A stretch of 51,063 nucleotides of DNA, taken from positions 1 to 51,063 of the forward strand of contig CAMJJL010000008.1 of assembly GCA_946406145.1 (NCBI GenBank). The letters run 5' to 3'. This DNA is from an uncultured Clostridia bacterium. GTDB taxonomy: Bacteria > Bacillota > Clostridia > Oscillospirales > Acutalibacteraceae. This document shows positions 43,326-51,063 of this stretch, piece after piece; the first letter of the stretch is position 1, and each line of letters starts with the position of its first letter. Position numbers and translations under genes: made by a program. Under the pieces are notes generated by a model that was not told the origin of the DNA, ran no database searches, and saw only the letters and a program-made list of their open reading frames with translations.

Positions 43326-43376
43326 GAAAAATACGATCACACAAGATTCGTAAATACATCTTCGATTCAGCGGCAA

Positions 43377-43420
43377 CCCTCAGTCCCCTTGCGGGGACAG
43401 CTCCCTTAGGAAAGGGAGCC
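43377..43420. repeat. family A palindromic repeat, copy 4
   Basis: CCCTCA-GTCCCC-TTGC-GGGGAC-AGCTCCCTT-AGG-AAAGGGAGCC in the aconitase leader. Confidence 0.85.
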
Positions 43421-43523
43421 TTGAAACAATGACAAAAACAATAAAACACCGGCGGACTGAAGGTCGCTACTTTCAGACTGCCTTACCACATATAACAATT
43501 CTTTATCATATAGGAGGAACATT

Positions 43524-45455
43524 ATGGGATTCACTTTAGCAGAAAAAATCATTAAAAATCATCTGGTGACCGGTGAGATGGTCAAGGGCACCGATATCGG
43601 TATCCGCATCGACCAGACCCTGACACAGGACGCTACCGGTACAATGGCTTACCTTGAATTTGAAGCGATGGGCATCGACCGCGTTCGCACTGAGCGCAGT
43701 GTCGCGTACATCGATCACAACACCTTACAGACAGGGTTTGAGAATGCCGACGACCATCGTTTTATTCAGACGGTCTGCAAAAAGCACGGCATCTGGTTCT
43801 CTCGTCCCGGCAACGGTATCTGCCATCAGGTTCATCTGGAGCGCTTCGGTATCCCCGGCAAAACACTGATCGGCTCCGACTCCCATACCCCCACCGGCGG
43901 CGGCATCGGTATGCTGGCGATCGGCGCGGGCGGTCTGGACGTAGCGGTCGCGATGGGCGGCGGCGAATACTACATCACCATGCCCAAGATCGTTAACGTC
44001 GAACTGCAGGGCGAGCTGCAGGAGAACGTCTCCGCAAAGGATATCATTCTCGAGGTGCTGCGCATCATGTCCGTCAAGGGCGGCGTCGGGAAAATCATAG
44101 AATATACAGGCGAAGGCATCAAAACGCTCAGCGTTCCGCAGAGAGCGACCATCACCAACATGGGCGCTGAGCTGGGCGCGACCACCTCGATCTTCCCCTC
44201 TGACGAAAATACGCTCGAATTCCTGAAGGCGCAGGACAGAGCGGACGCATATACCGAGCTGAAGGCTGACGACGACGCGGTTTATGACGAGCACATCGTG
44301 ATCGATCTTTCTAAGCTCGCACCGCTGGCGGCTTGCCCCCACTCCCCCGACGCTGTCAAGAGCGTTGAAGAACTGGCAGGCATGAAGGTCGATCAGGTAT
44401 GTATCGGCTCCTGCACCAACTCGAGCTACGCCGATCTGATGAAGGTCGCGCATATCTTAAAGGGTAAGACAGTTGCCGACGGCGTATCGCTGGCGATCGC
44501 TCCCGGCTCCAAGCAGGTGCTCAATATGCTCGCGCAGAACGGCGCGCTGTCCGATCTGATCGACGCCGGCGCAAGAATTCTCGAGAGCGCGTGCGGTCCC
44601 TGCATCGGCATGGGTCAGTCCCCGAACTCCAAGGGCGTTTCTCTGAGAACCTTCAACCGTAACTTCCTCGGCAGAAGCGGAACCAAGGACGCTGAGATCT
44701 ATCTTGTATCCCCCGAGGTAGCGGCGGTATCCGCTCTGACCGGTGTAATGACCGATCCGAGAAAGTACGCAGACGGCTACAAGGTGGATATGCCCGAGCA
44801 CTTTTTGATCAATGACAACATGGTTATTGAACCGGCTTCCGTTGAGGAGATGGACAAGGTCGAGGTGCTGCGCGGTCCGAACATCAAGGAATTCCCCAAA
44901 ACCTCCGCGATGGCTGAGAGTATCAGCGCAACCTGCTCATTAAAGGTGGAGGATAACATCACAACCGACCACATCATGCCCGCAGGCGCTAAGATCCTGC
45001 CCCTGCGCTCTAATATTCCCGCGATCTCCGAGCACTGCTTCACCGTATGTGATACCGAGTTCCCGAGCCGCGCCAAGGCGCTGGGCTCCTCTATCATCGT
45101 CGGCGGCTCCAACTACGGTCAGGGTTCCTCCCGTGAGCACGCGGCTCTCGCTCCGCTGTACCTCGGCGTCAAGGCAGTTCTGGTGAAGAGCTTCGCGCGT
45201 ATCCACAGAGCGAACCTGATTAATGCCGGCATCATTCCGCTGGAATTCGCTGATGAAAACGATTACAATAACATCGATCTCGGTGATAACCTCGCCATCG
45301 ATAATATCCGTGATCAGATCGCGGCAGGCAACGGCATCACCATTCTCAACAAGACAAAGAATGTGGAAATCAACACCAAGTGCGCGTTGACCGAACGCCA
45401 GAAGGATATCATCCTCGCAGGTGGTCTGCTCAATTACACGATGATGAACAAATAA
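43524..45455 (+). CDS. aconitate hydratase
   Basis: This [4Fe-4S] enzyme converts citrate to isocitrate. It has 643 residues, the compact clostridial type related to LeuC-LeuD fusions. Cluster cysteines are in CIGSCTNS and SACGPCIG, and GSDSHTPTGGGIGMLAIGAGG is the family signature. The C-terminal swivel domain (GSSIIVGGSNYGQGSSREHAALAPL) is fused. The SD is ATAGGAGG. It lies upstream of icd and rex and makes the oxidative arm of the TCA pathway to 2-oxoglutarate. Confidence 0.94.
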   Translation: MGFTLAEKIIKNHLVTGEMVKGTDIGIRIDQTLTQDATGTMAYLEFEAMGIDRVRTERSVAYIDHNTLQTGFENADDHRFIQTVCKKHGIWFSRPGNGICHQVHLERFGIPGKTLIGSDSHTPTGGGIGMLAIGAGGLDVAVAMGGGEYYITMPKIVNVELQGELQENVSAKDIILEVLRIMSVKGGVGKIIEYTGEGIKTLSVPQRATITNMGAELGATTSIFPSDENTLEFLKAQDRADAYTELKADDDAVYDEHIVIDLSKLAPLAACPHSPDAVKSVEELAGMKVDQVCIGSCTNSSYADLMKVAHILKGKTVADGVSLAIAPGSKQVLNMLAQNGALSDLIDAGARILESACGPCIGMGQSPNSKGVSLRTFNRNFLGRSGTKDAEIYLVSPEVAAVSALTGVMTDPRKYADGYKVDMPEHFLINDNMVIEPASVEEMDKVEVLRGPNIKEFPKTSAMAESISATCSLKVEDNITTDHIMPAGAKILPLRSNIPAISEHCFTVCDTEFPSRAKALGSSIIVGGSNYGQGSSREHAALAPLYLGVKAVLVKSFARIHRANLINAGIIPLEFADENDYNNIDLGDNLAIDNIRDQIAAGNGITILNKTKNVEINTKCALTERQKDIILAGGLLNYTMMNK

Positions 45456-45553
45456 TTCCATTCGAATGTAACTGTCAAGCGGACGGCCGATGGTCGTCCC
45501 TACGGAAGCGTATCATATGCTTCGCTGATACACATGTTCTTATCAAAGGTTCA

Positions 45554-45672
45554 CGGGAGGAGCACAGTGGCGCTTAGCCAATCACAGACTCTGTCTGTTC
45601 TTGGAGCGCTGTTGCATGGGAGTTGTAAGCCAAATCACAGATTTGGACAACTCCTCAAGCCCCTCCCCTACA
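45554..45672. repeat. family C structured repeat, copy 2
   Basis: 119 bp, same order of stems as 11217-11336. The ACAGGC/GCCTGT stem of copy 1 is ACAGAC/GTCTGT here, a compensatory change. It sits between aconitase and icd. Confidence 0.9.
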
Positions 45673-45697
45673 TTAACATCGATTACCGGAGGTAACT

Positions 45698-46909
45698 ATG
45701 GCTAAAATTCAAATGAAAACACCGCTCGTCGAAATGGACGGCGACGAGATGACCAGAGTCATCTGGCAAATGTTAAAGGATAAACTCATTCTCCCCTTTG
45801 TTGACTTAAAGAGCGAGTATTATGATCTGGGTCTTGAGAAGCGTAACGCGACCGACGATCAGATCACCGTCGACTCTGCCGAAGCAACAAAAAAGTACGG
45901 CGTAGCGGTCAAGTGCGCGACCATCACCCCGAACGCCGCGCGTATGGATGAATACAACCTCAAGGAGATGTGGAAGAGCCCTAACGGCACCATCCGTGCG
46001 ATCCTCGACGGTACGGTATTCCGTCAGCCGATCCTCGTCAAGGGAATCACCCCCTACATCCCCACCTGGACTAAACCCATCTGCATCGCGCGTCACGCAT
46101 ACGGCGACGTTTACAAGAACACCGAAATGATCGTCAAAAAGGGCTCCAAGGCAGAGCTTTGTGTGACCGACAAGGACGGTAACGAGAGCCGTCAGCTGAT
46201 CCACAGCTTTGACAACAGTGACGGTATCATCCAGGGGATGCACAACCTCGACAACTCCATCGCCTCCTTTGCGAGAGCGTGCTTTAACTACGCGCTCGAC
46301 CAGAAGAAGGATGTATGGTTCGCGACCAAGGACACCATCTCTAAAAAATATGACCACACCTTCAAGGATATTTTCGCGGAAATATTCGAAAGCGAGTACA
46401 AGGCGAAGTTTGACGAAGCGGGTATCGAATACTTCTACACCCTGATCGACGACGCTGTGGCGCGTGTGGTACGCTCCGACGGCGGTTATATCTGGGCGTG
46501 CAAGAACTATGACGGCGACGTCATGAGCGATATGATCGCTACCGCATTCGGTTCTCTGGCGATGATGACCAGCGTGCTGGTCTCTCCCACCGGCGTCTAT
46601 GAATATGAGGCGGCACACGGTACCGTACAGCGTCACTACTACAAGCACCTCAAGGGTGAGGAGACCTCTACCAACTCCGTCGCGACCATCTTTGCATGGT
46701 CGGGCGCGCTGAGAAAACGCGGTGAGCTGGACGAGCTTCCCGAGCTGGTCGACTTTGCCGATAAGCTTGAGAAGGCGACCATCGACACCATCGAGAGCGG
46801 CACCATGACAGGCGACCTGTATCTGCTGAGCACCCTCGAAAACAAGAAAAAGGTCAACACCGAGGAATTCCTCGACGCGATCCACGACAGACTAGCTACT
46901 ATTGCGTAA
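45698..46909 (+). CDS. icd: NADP-dependent isocitrate dehydrogenase
   Basis: This enzyme oxidatively decarboxylates isocitrate to 2-oxoglutarate. The 403-residue sequence ([23 protein letters not shown]-like [34 protein letters not shown]) follows the eukaryotic-type (IDH1-like, type II) subfamily, which is NADP-specific. The substrate/metal Asp residues are in [22 protein letters not shown] at good spacing. rex starts 11 nt later, so the two are co-transcribed. Confidence 0.95.
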   Translation: MAKIQMKTPLVEMDGDEMTRVIWQMLKDKLILPFVDLKSEYYDLGLEKRNATDDQITVDSAEATKKYGVAVKCATITPNAARMDEYNLKEMWKSPNGTIRAILDGTVFRQPILVKGITPYIPTWTKPICIARHAYGDVYKNTEMIVKKGSKAELCVTDKDGNESRQLIHSFDNSDGIIQGMHNLDNSIASFARACFNYALDQKKDVWFATKDTISKKYDHTFKDIFAEIFESEYKAKFDEAGIEYFYTLIDDAVARVVRSDGGYIWACKNYDGDVMSDMIATAFGSLAMMTSVLVSPTGVYEYEAAHGTVQRHYYKHLKGEETSTNSVATIFAWSGALRKRGELDELPELVDFADKLEKATIDTIESGTMTGDLYLLSTLENKKKVNTEEFLDAIHDRLATIA

Positions 46910-46920
46910 GGAGTAATCAT

Positions 46921-47553
46921 ATGCCAAAAGAAGGCGTTTCCATCCAAGTTATCAGACGACTTCCCCGTTATTATCGCTATCTTTCCGAACTGGATTCAGA
47001 GGGCATAGAGAAGATCTCATCCACCAAGCTCGCTTCCATGATGAATTCTACCGCGTCGCAGATCCGTCAGGATCTGAACTGCTTCGGCGGATTCGGGCAG
47101 CAGGGCTACGGTTATTCCGTCGCCGGGCTCCGTTCGGAGATCGGCAAAATCCTCGGTCTGGATCAGCCGCACAACATGATCCTGATCGGCGCCGGTAATC
47201 TGGGGAAAGCGATCGCGACCCACCTGAGCTTTGAGAAGCTCGGATTCAAGCTGACCGCGATATTTGAAAAGGATGAAAAACTCATCGGCACTACCCTGCG
47301 TGATATCGAGATCATGCCGGACGATAGGATCGAAGATTATGTCAAGGAGAATCAGATCGATACCGCCGTTCTGACGATGCCGAAAGAAGCGGTCAAGAAG
47401 ATGATTGACAAGCTCTATGACTGCGGTATCCGCAGCTACTGGAATTTCAGTCACTATGATATCTCAAAAAAATATCTTGACGTCACCGTTGAGAATGTCC
47501 ATCTCAGCGACAGCCTGATGACCTTATCCTACATGATGAATCAGTCTGATTGA
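46921..47553 (+). CDS. rex: redox-sensing transcriptional repressor Rex
   Basis: Rex senses the NADH/NAD+ ratio. The 210-residue protein has an N-terminal winged helix (IRRLPRYYRYLSEL...SSTKLASMMNSTASQIRQDL) and a Rossmann domain with GAGNLGKAIA near residue 90, plus the domain-swapped C-terminal helix. Being in the icd operon suggests feedback from redox state to 2-oxoglutarate production. No clear Rex operator (TTGTTAA-N4-TTAACAA) was seen upstream of aconitase or icd. Confidence 0.95.
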   Translation: MPKEGVSIQVIRRLPRYYRYLSELDSEGIEKISSTKLASMMNSTASQIRQDLNCFGGFGQQGYGYSVAGLRSEIGKILGLDQPHNMILIGAGNLGKAIATHLSFEKLGFKLTAIFEKDEKLIGTTLRDIEIMPDDRIEDYVKENQIDTAVLTMPKEAVKKMIDKLYDCGIRSYWNFSHYDISKKYLDVTVENVHLSDSLMTLSYMMNQSD

Positions 47554-47576
47554 CATATTCATCCGAACACAACAGT

Positions 47577-47606
47577 AAAAGCCGACTTCCTCGGAAGTCG
47601 GCTTTT
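47577..47606 (+). terminator. bidirectional terminator after rex
   Basis: AAAAGCCGACTTCC-TC-GGAAGTCGGCTTTT, a near-perfect stem with A and T arms; the exporter gene converges on it. Confidence 0.92.
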
Positions 47607-47624
47607 GTTATACGTTGTCATTCT

Positions 47625-49301
47625 TTATTGTACGCTGATCTTTTTGTCCTCGATCGTGACGGTCTTGTCGCAGATCGCGAGCGCCGCCCTTTTATGCGTG
47701 ATGATAACGCAGGTTTTGTCGTTGAGCTCATGCAGATTACGCAAGAGCTGTTTTTCGGTCGCTTCATCGAGCGCCGAGGTCGCTTCATCCAGCAGGATGA
47801 TCGGCGCGCCTGTCAGGAGTGCGCGTGCGATCGCAACGCGCTGTACCTGACCTTCGCTCAGTCCTCCTCCATGCTCCGCGATCACGGTATCCAGTCCCTG
47901 CGGCAGCTCAGTGATGAATTCCTGTGCACAGGCGATCCGAGCCGCTTCCATGATATCGGCGTCAGTCGCGTCGGGCGCGACAAACGCGATATTCTCACGC
48001 AAGGTACCGGAGAGCAGGAAGTTGCCCTGCGGCACATAGGAAAAGAGCTTTCTGAGTCCCTTATCCATAATATATTTTTGATCCGCCGTACGCAGATAAA
48101 TCTCACCGGACTTGGGTTGATAGACGCTGAGCAGCAGCTTCATCAAAGTACTCTTGCCGATACCGGAGATACCCTCGATGGCGACAAACTCGCCCTTGTC
48201 AATGGTCAAAGAGGTTTGATCCAGAACGATGTCACGGTCAAAGGAAAAGCTGATATCATCAAAGCAGATCGACTGCATCTCGCGATAAACCCGATCGGTA
48301 TCGATATCGCTGTGCAGGATCGGTTCTTCGGGCAATTTCTCGACCTCCATGATCCTCTCGGCAGACGCCAGCGCGTTAAAATAGGTCGGGAAGATATTCG
48401 CCATCCCTTGGATCGGGGTACGGATCTGACCGATCAGCGAGGTGATCTGCATCACAACGCCGTAGGAGATCATCCCGTAGAACAGATTGTACGCGCCCCA
48501 GCAGAGCCCCCATACAAACGCGAATGCGAATACCGCGCTCATACCGGTGCCTGTGATGATGGAATAGATATTGCGCTTGCGCTGAGCCTGATAAGAATCC
48601 TCCTGCAAGACATCGGCGGAGGAACGCATTTTATCCTGCGCGTCAAAGGTCTTGATCATCAACAGTGAGCCGAGTCCCTCCTGCATAAAGGAACGTACCT
48701 TGCCCTCTTTTTTCTGCACATCCTTATGCAGTCTTTTGGTCATCGGCTTGAACAGTGACGATACCAGAAATACCAGTACGCCTCCGACCACGAACACCAG
48801 CGCAAAGATCGCGTCGATACGAACCAGCACAATAAAAATACCGATGATCTTCACGATGAAAAACACCAAATTCGGGATAATGGAGACGATCGCTGAGGTC
48901 ACAACGTTGATATCGTTGGTCAGCAGATTCATCAATTCGCCGGAATGATACTTTGAGATATCCTCATACTCCTTCATCATCATCGAATAAAAGAGGTCGG
49001 ATTTCATGCTCATGTTCAAACGCGCACTGACCTTGAAGCTGAAATTGCGCGCCAGAATCAGCGTGATGACCTGAATCACCGTCACACCGAAATAGAGCAA
49101 TCCGTAGCGGATCACCTCATTGACGGAACCGCCTTTGGCGCCGTTGACAGCCGCGTCGACCAGTTCACGGGCGAATTCGGTGTTATATACGCCGATGAAC
49201 GCGTTCACCCCATAGACGATCGCTAATATAATGATATTGATAAACTGAGGCCTTGAGCTGCGTATGATCCAGCTCAAGGCGCTTTTTTGCTTTTTGGACA
49301 C
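47625..49301 (-). CDS. ABC exporter (fused membrane and ATPase domains)
   Basis: A half-transporter of 558 residues. Six helices lie to about 330, and the ATPase follows: Walker A GISGIGKST, Q-loop FSYVPQGNFLLSG, signature LSEGQVQR (Glu replacing the second Gly), Walker B IILLDEATSALDE and switch His ITHKRA. There is no C39 peptidase domain. GTG at 49301 has GGAGG 5 nt upstream; the TTG at 49313 lies in that SD. It is the last gene of the PqqD/peptidase/HprK-like cassette, so peptide export is plausible. Confidence 0.88.
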   Translation of the reverse strand: MSKKQKSALSWIIRSSRPQFINIIILAIVYGVNAFIGVYNTEFARELVDAAVNGAKGGSVNEVIRYGLLYFGVTVIQVITLILARNFSFKVSARLNMSMKSDLFYSMMMKEYEDISKYHSGELMNLLTNDINVVTSAIVSIIPNLVFFIVKIIGIFIVLVRIDAIFALVFVVGGVLVFLVSSLFKPMTKRLHKDVQKKEGKVRSFMQEGLGSLLMIKTFDAQDKMRSSADVLQEDSYQAQRKRNIYSIITGTGMSAVFAFAFVWGLCWGAYNLFYGMISYGVVMQITSLIGQIRTPIQGMANIFPTYFNALASAERIMEVEKLPEEPILHSDIDTDRVYREMQSICFDDISFSFDRDIVLDQTSLTIDKGEFVAIEGISGIGKSTLMKLLLSVYQPKSGEIYLRTADQKYIMDKGLRKLFSYVPQGNFLLSGTLRENIAFVAPDATDADIMEAARIACAQEFITELPQGLDTVIAEHGGGLSEGQVQRVAIARALLTGAPIILLDEATSALDEATEKQLLRNLHELNDKTCVIITHKRAALAICDKTVTIEDKKISVQ

Positions 49302-49329
49302 TTGATCCTCCAAATAATAGGTTGAACGA

Positions 49330-50001
49330 CTACACTCTTTCGAGAATGAAATCTATATCGTTGACGTCGCCCACGCCGAAGAACTTCACCCTGTGCATAA
49401 CGCGTTCGAGAATGAACAGCGTATGCTTGGTGCGTTCCTGACGGACGTTCTGCGATACCGCGTGCATGAACAGCGGTACAAAGTCCTTGGCTTCGATCGC
49501 TCTGAGCGAATCAAAGCGCCGGCTGTCAACGAATACGATCGATCTCAGTCTGAGCTTTTTGCCGGTGACGGAAGCGGTGCCCAGATCACCGAACGGCGTA
49601 TCAAACACATAGTAATCATCATCCTGCATGCGGATCCCGGGATAATGATAGACGAACGCCTTGTCACGAGGGATCATCCTTGCCAGATCAATCGAGCTGT
49701 CATCGGGCGCAGCAAAAAGCGTACACTCGCCGTCATTCTCTACGCCGACCGCACGGATCGGAAAGCCGTTGAAGTCAAAGATCGCCCACGAATACAAGGT
49801 CGCCATATACAGCGCCTCCACCTTATCGGCGGTCATGCCCTCATATTCCTCCATCATCTCGATCAAGCGGTCGTCGCTCATCTCGAGCGTGATATTCGGC
49901 GCCGCCTGATAATCCACCTCATATCGCGGAATACTCTCGGCGAGTGACGGTGAATTGGTTTTGATTTCAACATTCAAATCAGATATACGATATAAAGCCA
50001 T
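49330..50001 (-). CDS. HprK-like protein with a lost P-loop
   Basis: A 223-residue soluble protein. The order YMATLYSWAIFDFNGFPIRAVGV (62-86), then TLFAAP, then a FDTPFGD stretch (133-139) and LRSIVFVDSRRFDSLRAIEA is that of HPr kinase-like proteins found in lasso-peptide and other PqqD gene clusters. Those have SG-x-GKS/T after LFxAP. Here residues 100-105 read DDSSID, so nucleotide binding by Walker A seems lost. It could be a pseudo-kinase or a substrate-binding protein. The SD is ACGGAGT. It lies between the peptidase and the exporter. Confidence 0.6.
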   Translation of the reverse strand: MALYRISDLNVEIKTNSPSLAESIPRYEVDYQAAPNITLEMSDDRLIEMMEEYEGMTADKVEALYMATLYSWAIFDFNGFPIRAVGVENDGECTLFAAPDDSSIDLARMIPRDKAFVYHYPGIRMQDDDYYVFDTPFGDLGTASVTGKKLRLRSIVFVDSRRFDSLRAIEAKDFVPLFMHAVSQNVRQERTKHTLFILERVMHRVKFFGVGDVNDIDFILERV

Positions 50002-50041
50002 TATATTACTCCGTTTGTTAACTTTGACGTGGCATCATTGT

Positions 50042-50500
50042 TTACTTAGTTTTTTTGAACAGTTTACGGTATACCCTGCCTGCAAAACGTCGGAGACGTT
50101 TTTTGAGCATCATGCGGCGGATGTAGAAGCGATAGGATAAGTCGTTGACCGAATACGTTTTGCCGTTATGGGTGAACGCGGTCATCAGCGCGAGAACGTC
50201 GTCATCCCCTACCCCATACTCGTAACTGTACTGGTTATCGCCGCAAAAAATATACTCGCCGCTTTTGGTGAAGCCGATCATCCGGTGCAGAACAAGCTGA
50301 TTGGTTCTGCGGCGCACATAGAACGCGACGTCATACTTTTTGAGCTGATCGGGCTTTTGAGAAAAGGTCACCTTATCGTGCTTGCCGTCGAGCATGGGGA
50401 GCATACTGTTGCCGGACGGCGTAAAGATGAACTCCTGACCGCGGTCAAGGCTCTCCTGCATCACCGCGACGAATTCCCCTGCCGATATGATCTCACTCAA
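50042..50500 (-). CDS. S24/S26-type serine peptidase, soluble
   Basis: About 152 residues from a TTG start at 50500 (GAGG 9 nt upstream; TTG overlaps the pqqD-like stop). The signal-peptidase-type motif SGNSMLP has Ser32, and YDVAFYVRRRTNQLVLHRMIG supplies His72 where bacterial SPase I has Lys, as in the archaeal/SipW-like or LexA-like group. No transmembrane helix is visible, but the last 35 residues are strongly basic. It may cut a leader peptide. The open frame extends to 50572 through pqqD, which I do not use. Confidence 0.75.
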   Translation of the reverse strand: MSEIISAGEFVAVMQESLDRGQEFIFTPSGNSMLPMLDGKHDKVTFSQKPDQLKKYDVAFYVRRRTNQLVLHRMIGFTKSGEYIFCGDNQYSYEYGVGDDDVLALMTAFTHNGKTYSVNDLSYRFYIRRMMLKKRLRRFAGRVYRKLFKKTK

Positions 50501-50756
50501 TGAGATCAGCCTCACTGAGCTTTGCGATAAATCGGTCAATATCGGCGGCAGCAGTCGCCTCATCCACCTCATATTCCGCCAGCATTTTCTCGATCAGCTC
50601 TTCCCTATCAGCGCCTTCTTCAAGCTGCTTCCACAGGAAAGCGCCGCTCTCGGTCAGCTTAATGATACCGGAAAAATCAACCGCTCTGCTGCGCACCGGA
50701 ACAACGACATATGATCCGGCGATTTTCTTCAATACAAAGTCGTTTTTTATCTTCAT
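50493..50756 (-). CDS. PqqD-like RiPP recognition element protein
   Basis: The 87-residue protein has the PqqD winged-helix fold pattern (MKIKNDFVLKKIAGSYVVVP, then GIIKLTESGAFLWKQLEEG and LIEKMLAEYEVDEATAAADIDRFIAKL). Such proteins bind the leader peptide of RiPP precursors and hand it to modifying enzymes. The ATG at 50756 has GGTGGTGAT upstream; the frame opens at 50828. It is the first of four tightly packed genes. No precursor frame was found in the 300 nt upstream. Confidence 0.85.
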   Translation of the reverse strand: MKIKNDFVLKKIAGSYVVVPVRSRAVDFSGIIKLTESGAFLWKQLEEGADREELIEKMLAEYEVDEATAAADIDRFIAKLSEADLIE

Positions 50757-50771
50757 ATGATCACCACCAAA

Positions 50772-50800
50772 ATTATAGCCTATCACGACAGTTTTTGCAA
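50772..50800 (-). promoter_or_regulatory. promoter of the PqqD cassette
   Basis: Minus strand TTGCAA (50800-50795), 17-nt spacer, TATAAT (50777-50772). The -10 ends only 15 nt before the ATG, so the leader would be very short. Confidence 0.65.
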
Positions 50801-51063
50801 GTAGCAAATGGACATTTCGGCAAAACACAATATGTTTCGATCGCAGATTGAACCGTTGACCGAGATATATAAAAATATTTCATAAAAATGGGTATTTACC
50901 TATTTCTATGAATTCGATAATGTTTGCATAAAAACTCAACATTTTAGAAAAGAAACATATTTTTACACTTTATTATTCCGTAACAAAATTATGACAAAAA
51001 AGTTACACAAAATCGTCATTTTGTGCAACATGCACAAAAACATAATTATTCATTCGTCCATTA
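50801..51063. other. AT-rich region upstream of the PqqD cassette
   Basis: No frame with an SD was found. The outer end holds a 9-3-9 palindrome (51019-51039, TTTTGTGCA-ACA-TGCACAAAA) and an overlapping hairpin CACAAAAT-CGTC-ATTTTGTG (51006-51025) that cannot form with it. They may be an operator or a switch. Confidence 0.5.

Noticed and set aside
25745-43420. CRISPR array
   Set aside because: The repeats are dispersed by kilobases, differ in sequence and lack regular spacers; no cas gene is in the window.
43725-44453. 242-codon minus-strand open frame in aconitase
   Set aside because: Shadow frame; aconitase signatures on the plus strand are unambiguous.
45806-46885. 359-codon minus-strand open frame opposite icd
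   Set aside because: Third-position GC bias of icd keeps the opposite frame open; no SD or motif.
47550-48668. 372-codon plus-strand open frame after rex
   Set aside because: Antisense to the exporter ATPase; it also runs through the terminator at 47577.
51019-51039. Rex operator upstream of the PqqD cassette
   Set aside because: TTGTGCA-ACA-TGCACAA resembles it, but the spacer is 3 instead of 4 and the inner bases differ from Rex sites.
50801-51063. precursor peptide gene for the PqqD cassette
   Set aside because: No frame with an SD and a plausible leader/core was found in this stretch; the precursor must be elsewhere if it exists.

Overview
The window looks like chromosome of an anaerobic, starch-using Firmicute of the Clostridia, most likely a Ruminococcus-type member of the Oscillospiraceae/Ruminococcaceae. 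Base composition is judged by eye at near 50% GC. The evidence is: a pullulanase carrying a dockerin (amylosome/cellulosome-type docking module) and a second pullulanase with its own membrane anchor; an ECF vitamin-transport module; a THF riboswitch in front of a folate ECF S component; NADP-isocitrate dehydrogenase next to Rex; and a SpoVM-like micro-ORF, which suggests an endospore former. Shine-Dalgarno sites are strong and often show that the true start lies inside the longest open frame (TTG or GTG starts for ruvC, the second pullulanase, the S26-type peptidase and the exporter).

Layout. 1-490: a decayed tRNA-Asn, tRNA-Gln and terminators. 491-12445 (minus): a long co-directional run, in transcription order ruvC-ruvA-ruvB, a SAM methyltransferase, ecfA1-ecfA2-ecfT-truA, a DUF5711-like protein, a CvpA-like protein, pgsA and clpE. 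12563-12720: a MITE-like element. 12836-14540 (minus): a formate/nitrite-type channel, a lipoprotein and a membrane protein. 14683-16332 (plus): a cytoplasmic GH13 enzyme fused to DUF1653. 16410-18934 (minus): GtrA-like, LCP and YfbR-like proteins. 19103-25676 (plus): a tightly coupled operon yfhO-like/M20 dipeptidase/DUF975/GT2/LicD, probably for a decorated surface glycopolymer. 25842-26689: THF riboswitch and folT. 26853-33809 (minus): thrH and the two pullulanases. 33985-38898: LysM protein, two micro-ORFs including spoVM, an RluA-type synthase, YlmD-like protein, a Cys4 mini-protein and a GT-C-like membrane protein. 39260-42997 (minus): a small coiled-coil/sigma-region-4 pair, a DEDDh exonuclease and typA. 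43524-47553 (plus): aconitase, isocitrate dehydrogenase and rex, which would feed 2-oxoglutarate and NADPH under redox control. 47625-50756 (minus): a four-gene cassette of PqqD/RRE-like protein, S24/S26-type peptidase, HprK-like protein without a P-loop, and ABC exporter. This last cassette resembles a peptide-modification (RiPP-like) system and is the best candidate for something undescribed.

Interspersed palindromic repeats are a second theme. Family A has a CCCTCAG flank, a variable hairpin, then a CTCCCTT..AAGGGAG hairpin. Family B runs from GAGATTGCCACA to CGCAATGAC, and one copy is interrupted by an inverted copy of the same family. Family C is about 120 bp, present in two copies that differ by a compensatory base-pair change. 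These repeats fill almost every intergenic gap above 100 bp between 25.7 and 45.7 kb and also sit inside the ruv run.

All calls come from reading the sequence. No database or folding search was run. Family names rest on recognised motifs and remembered family sequences.
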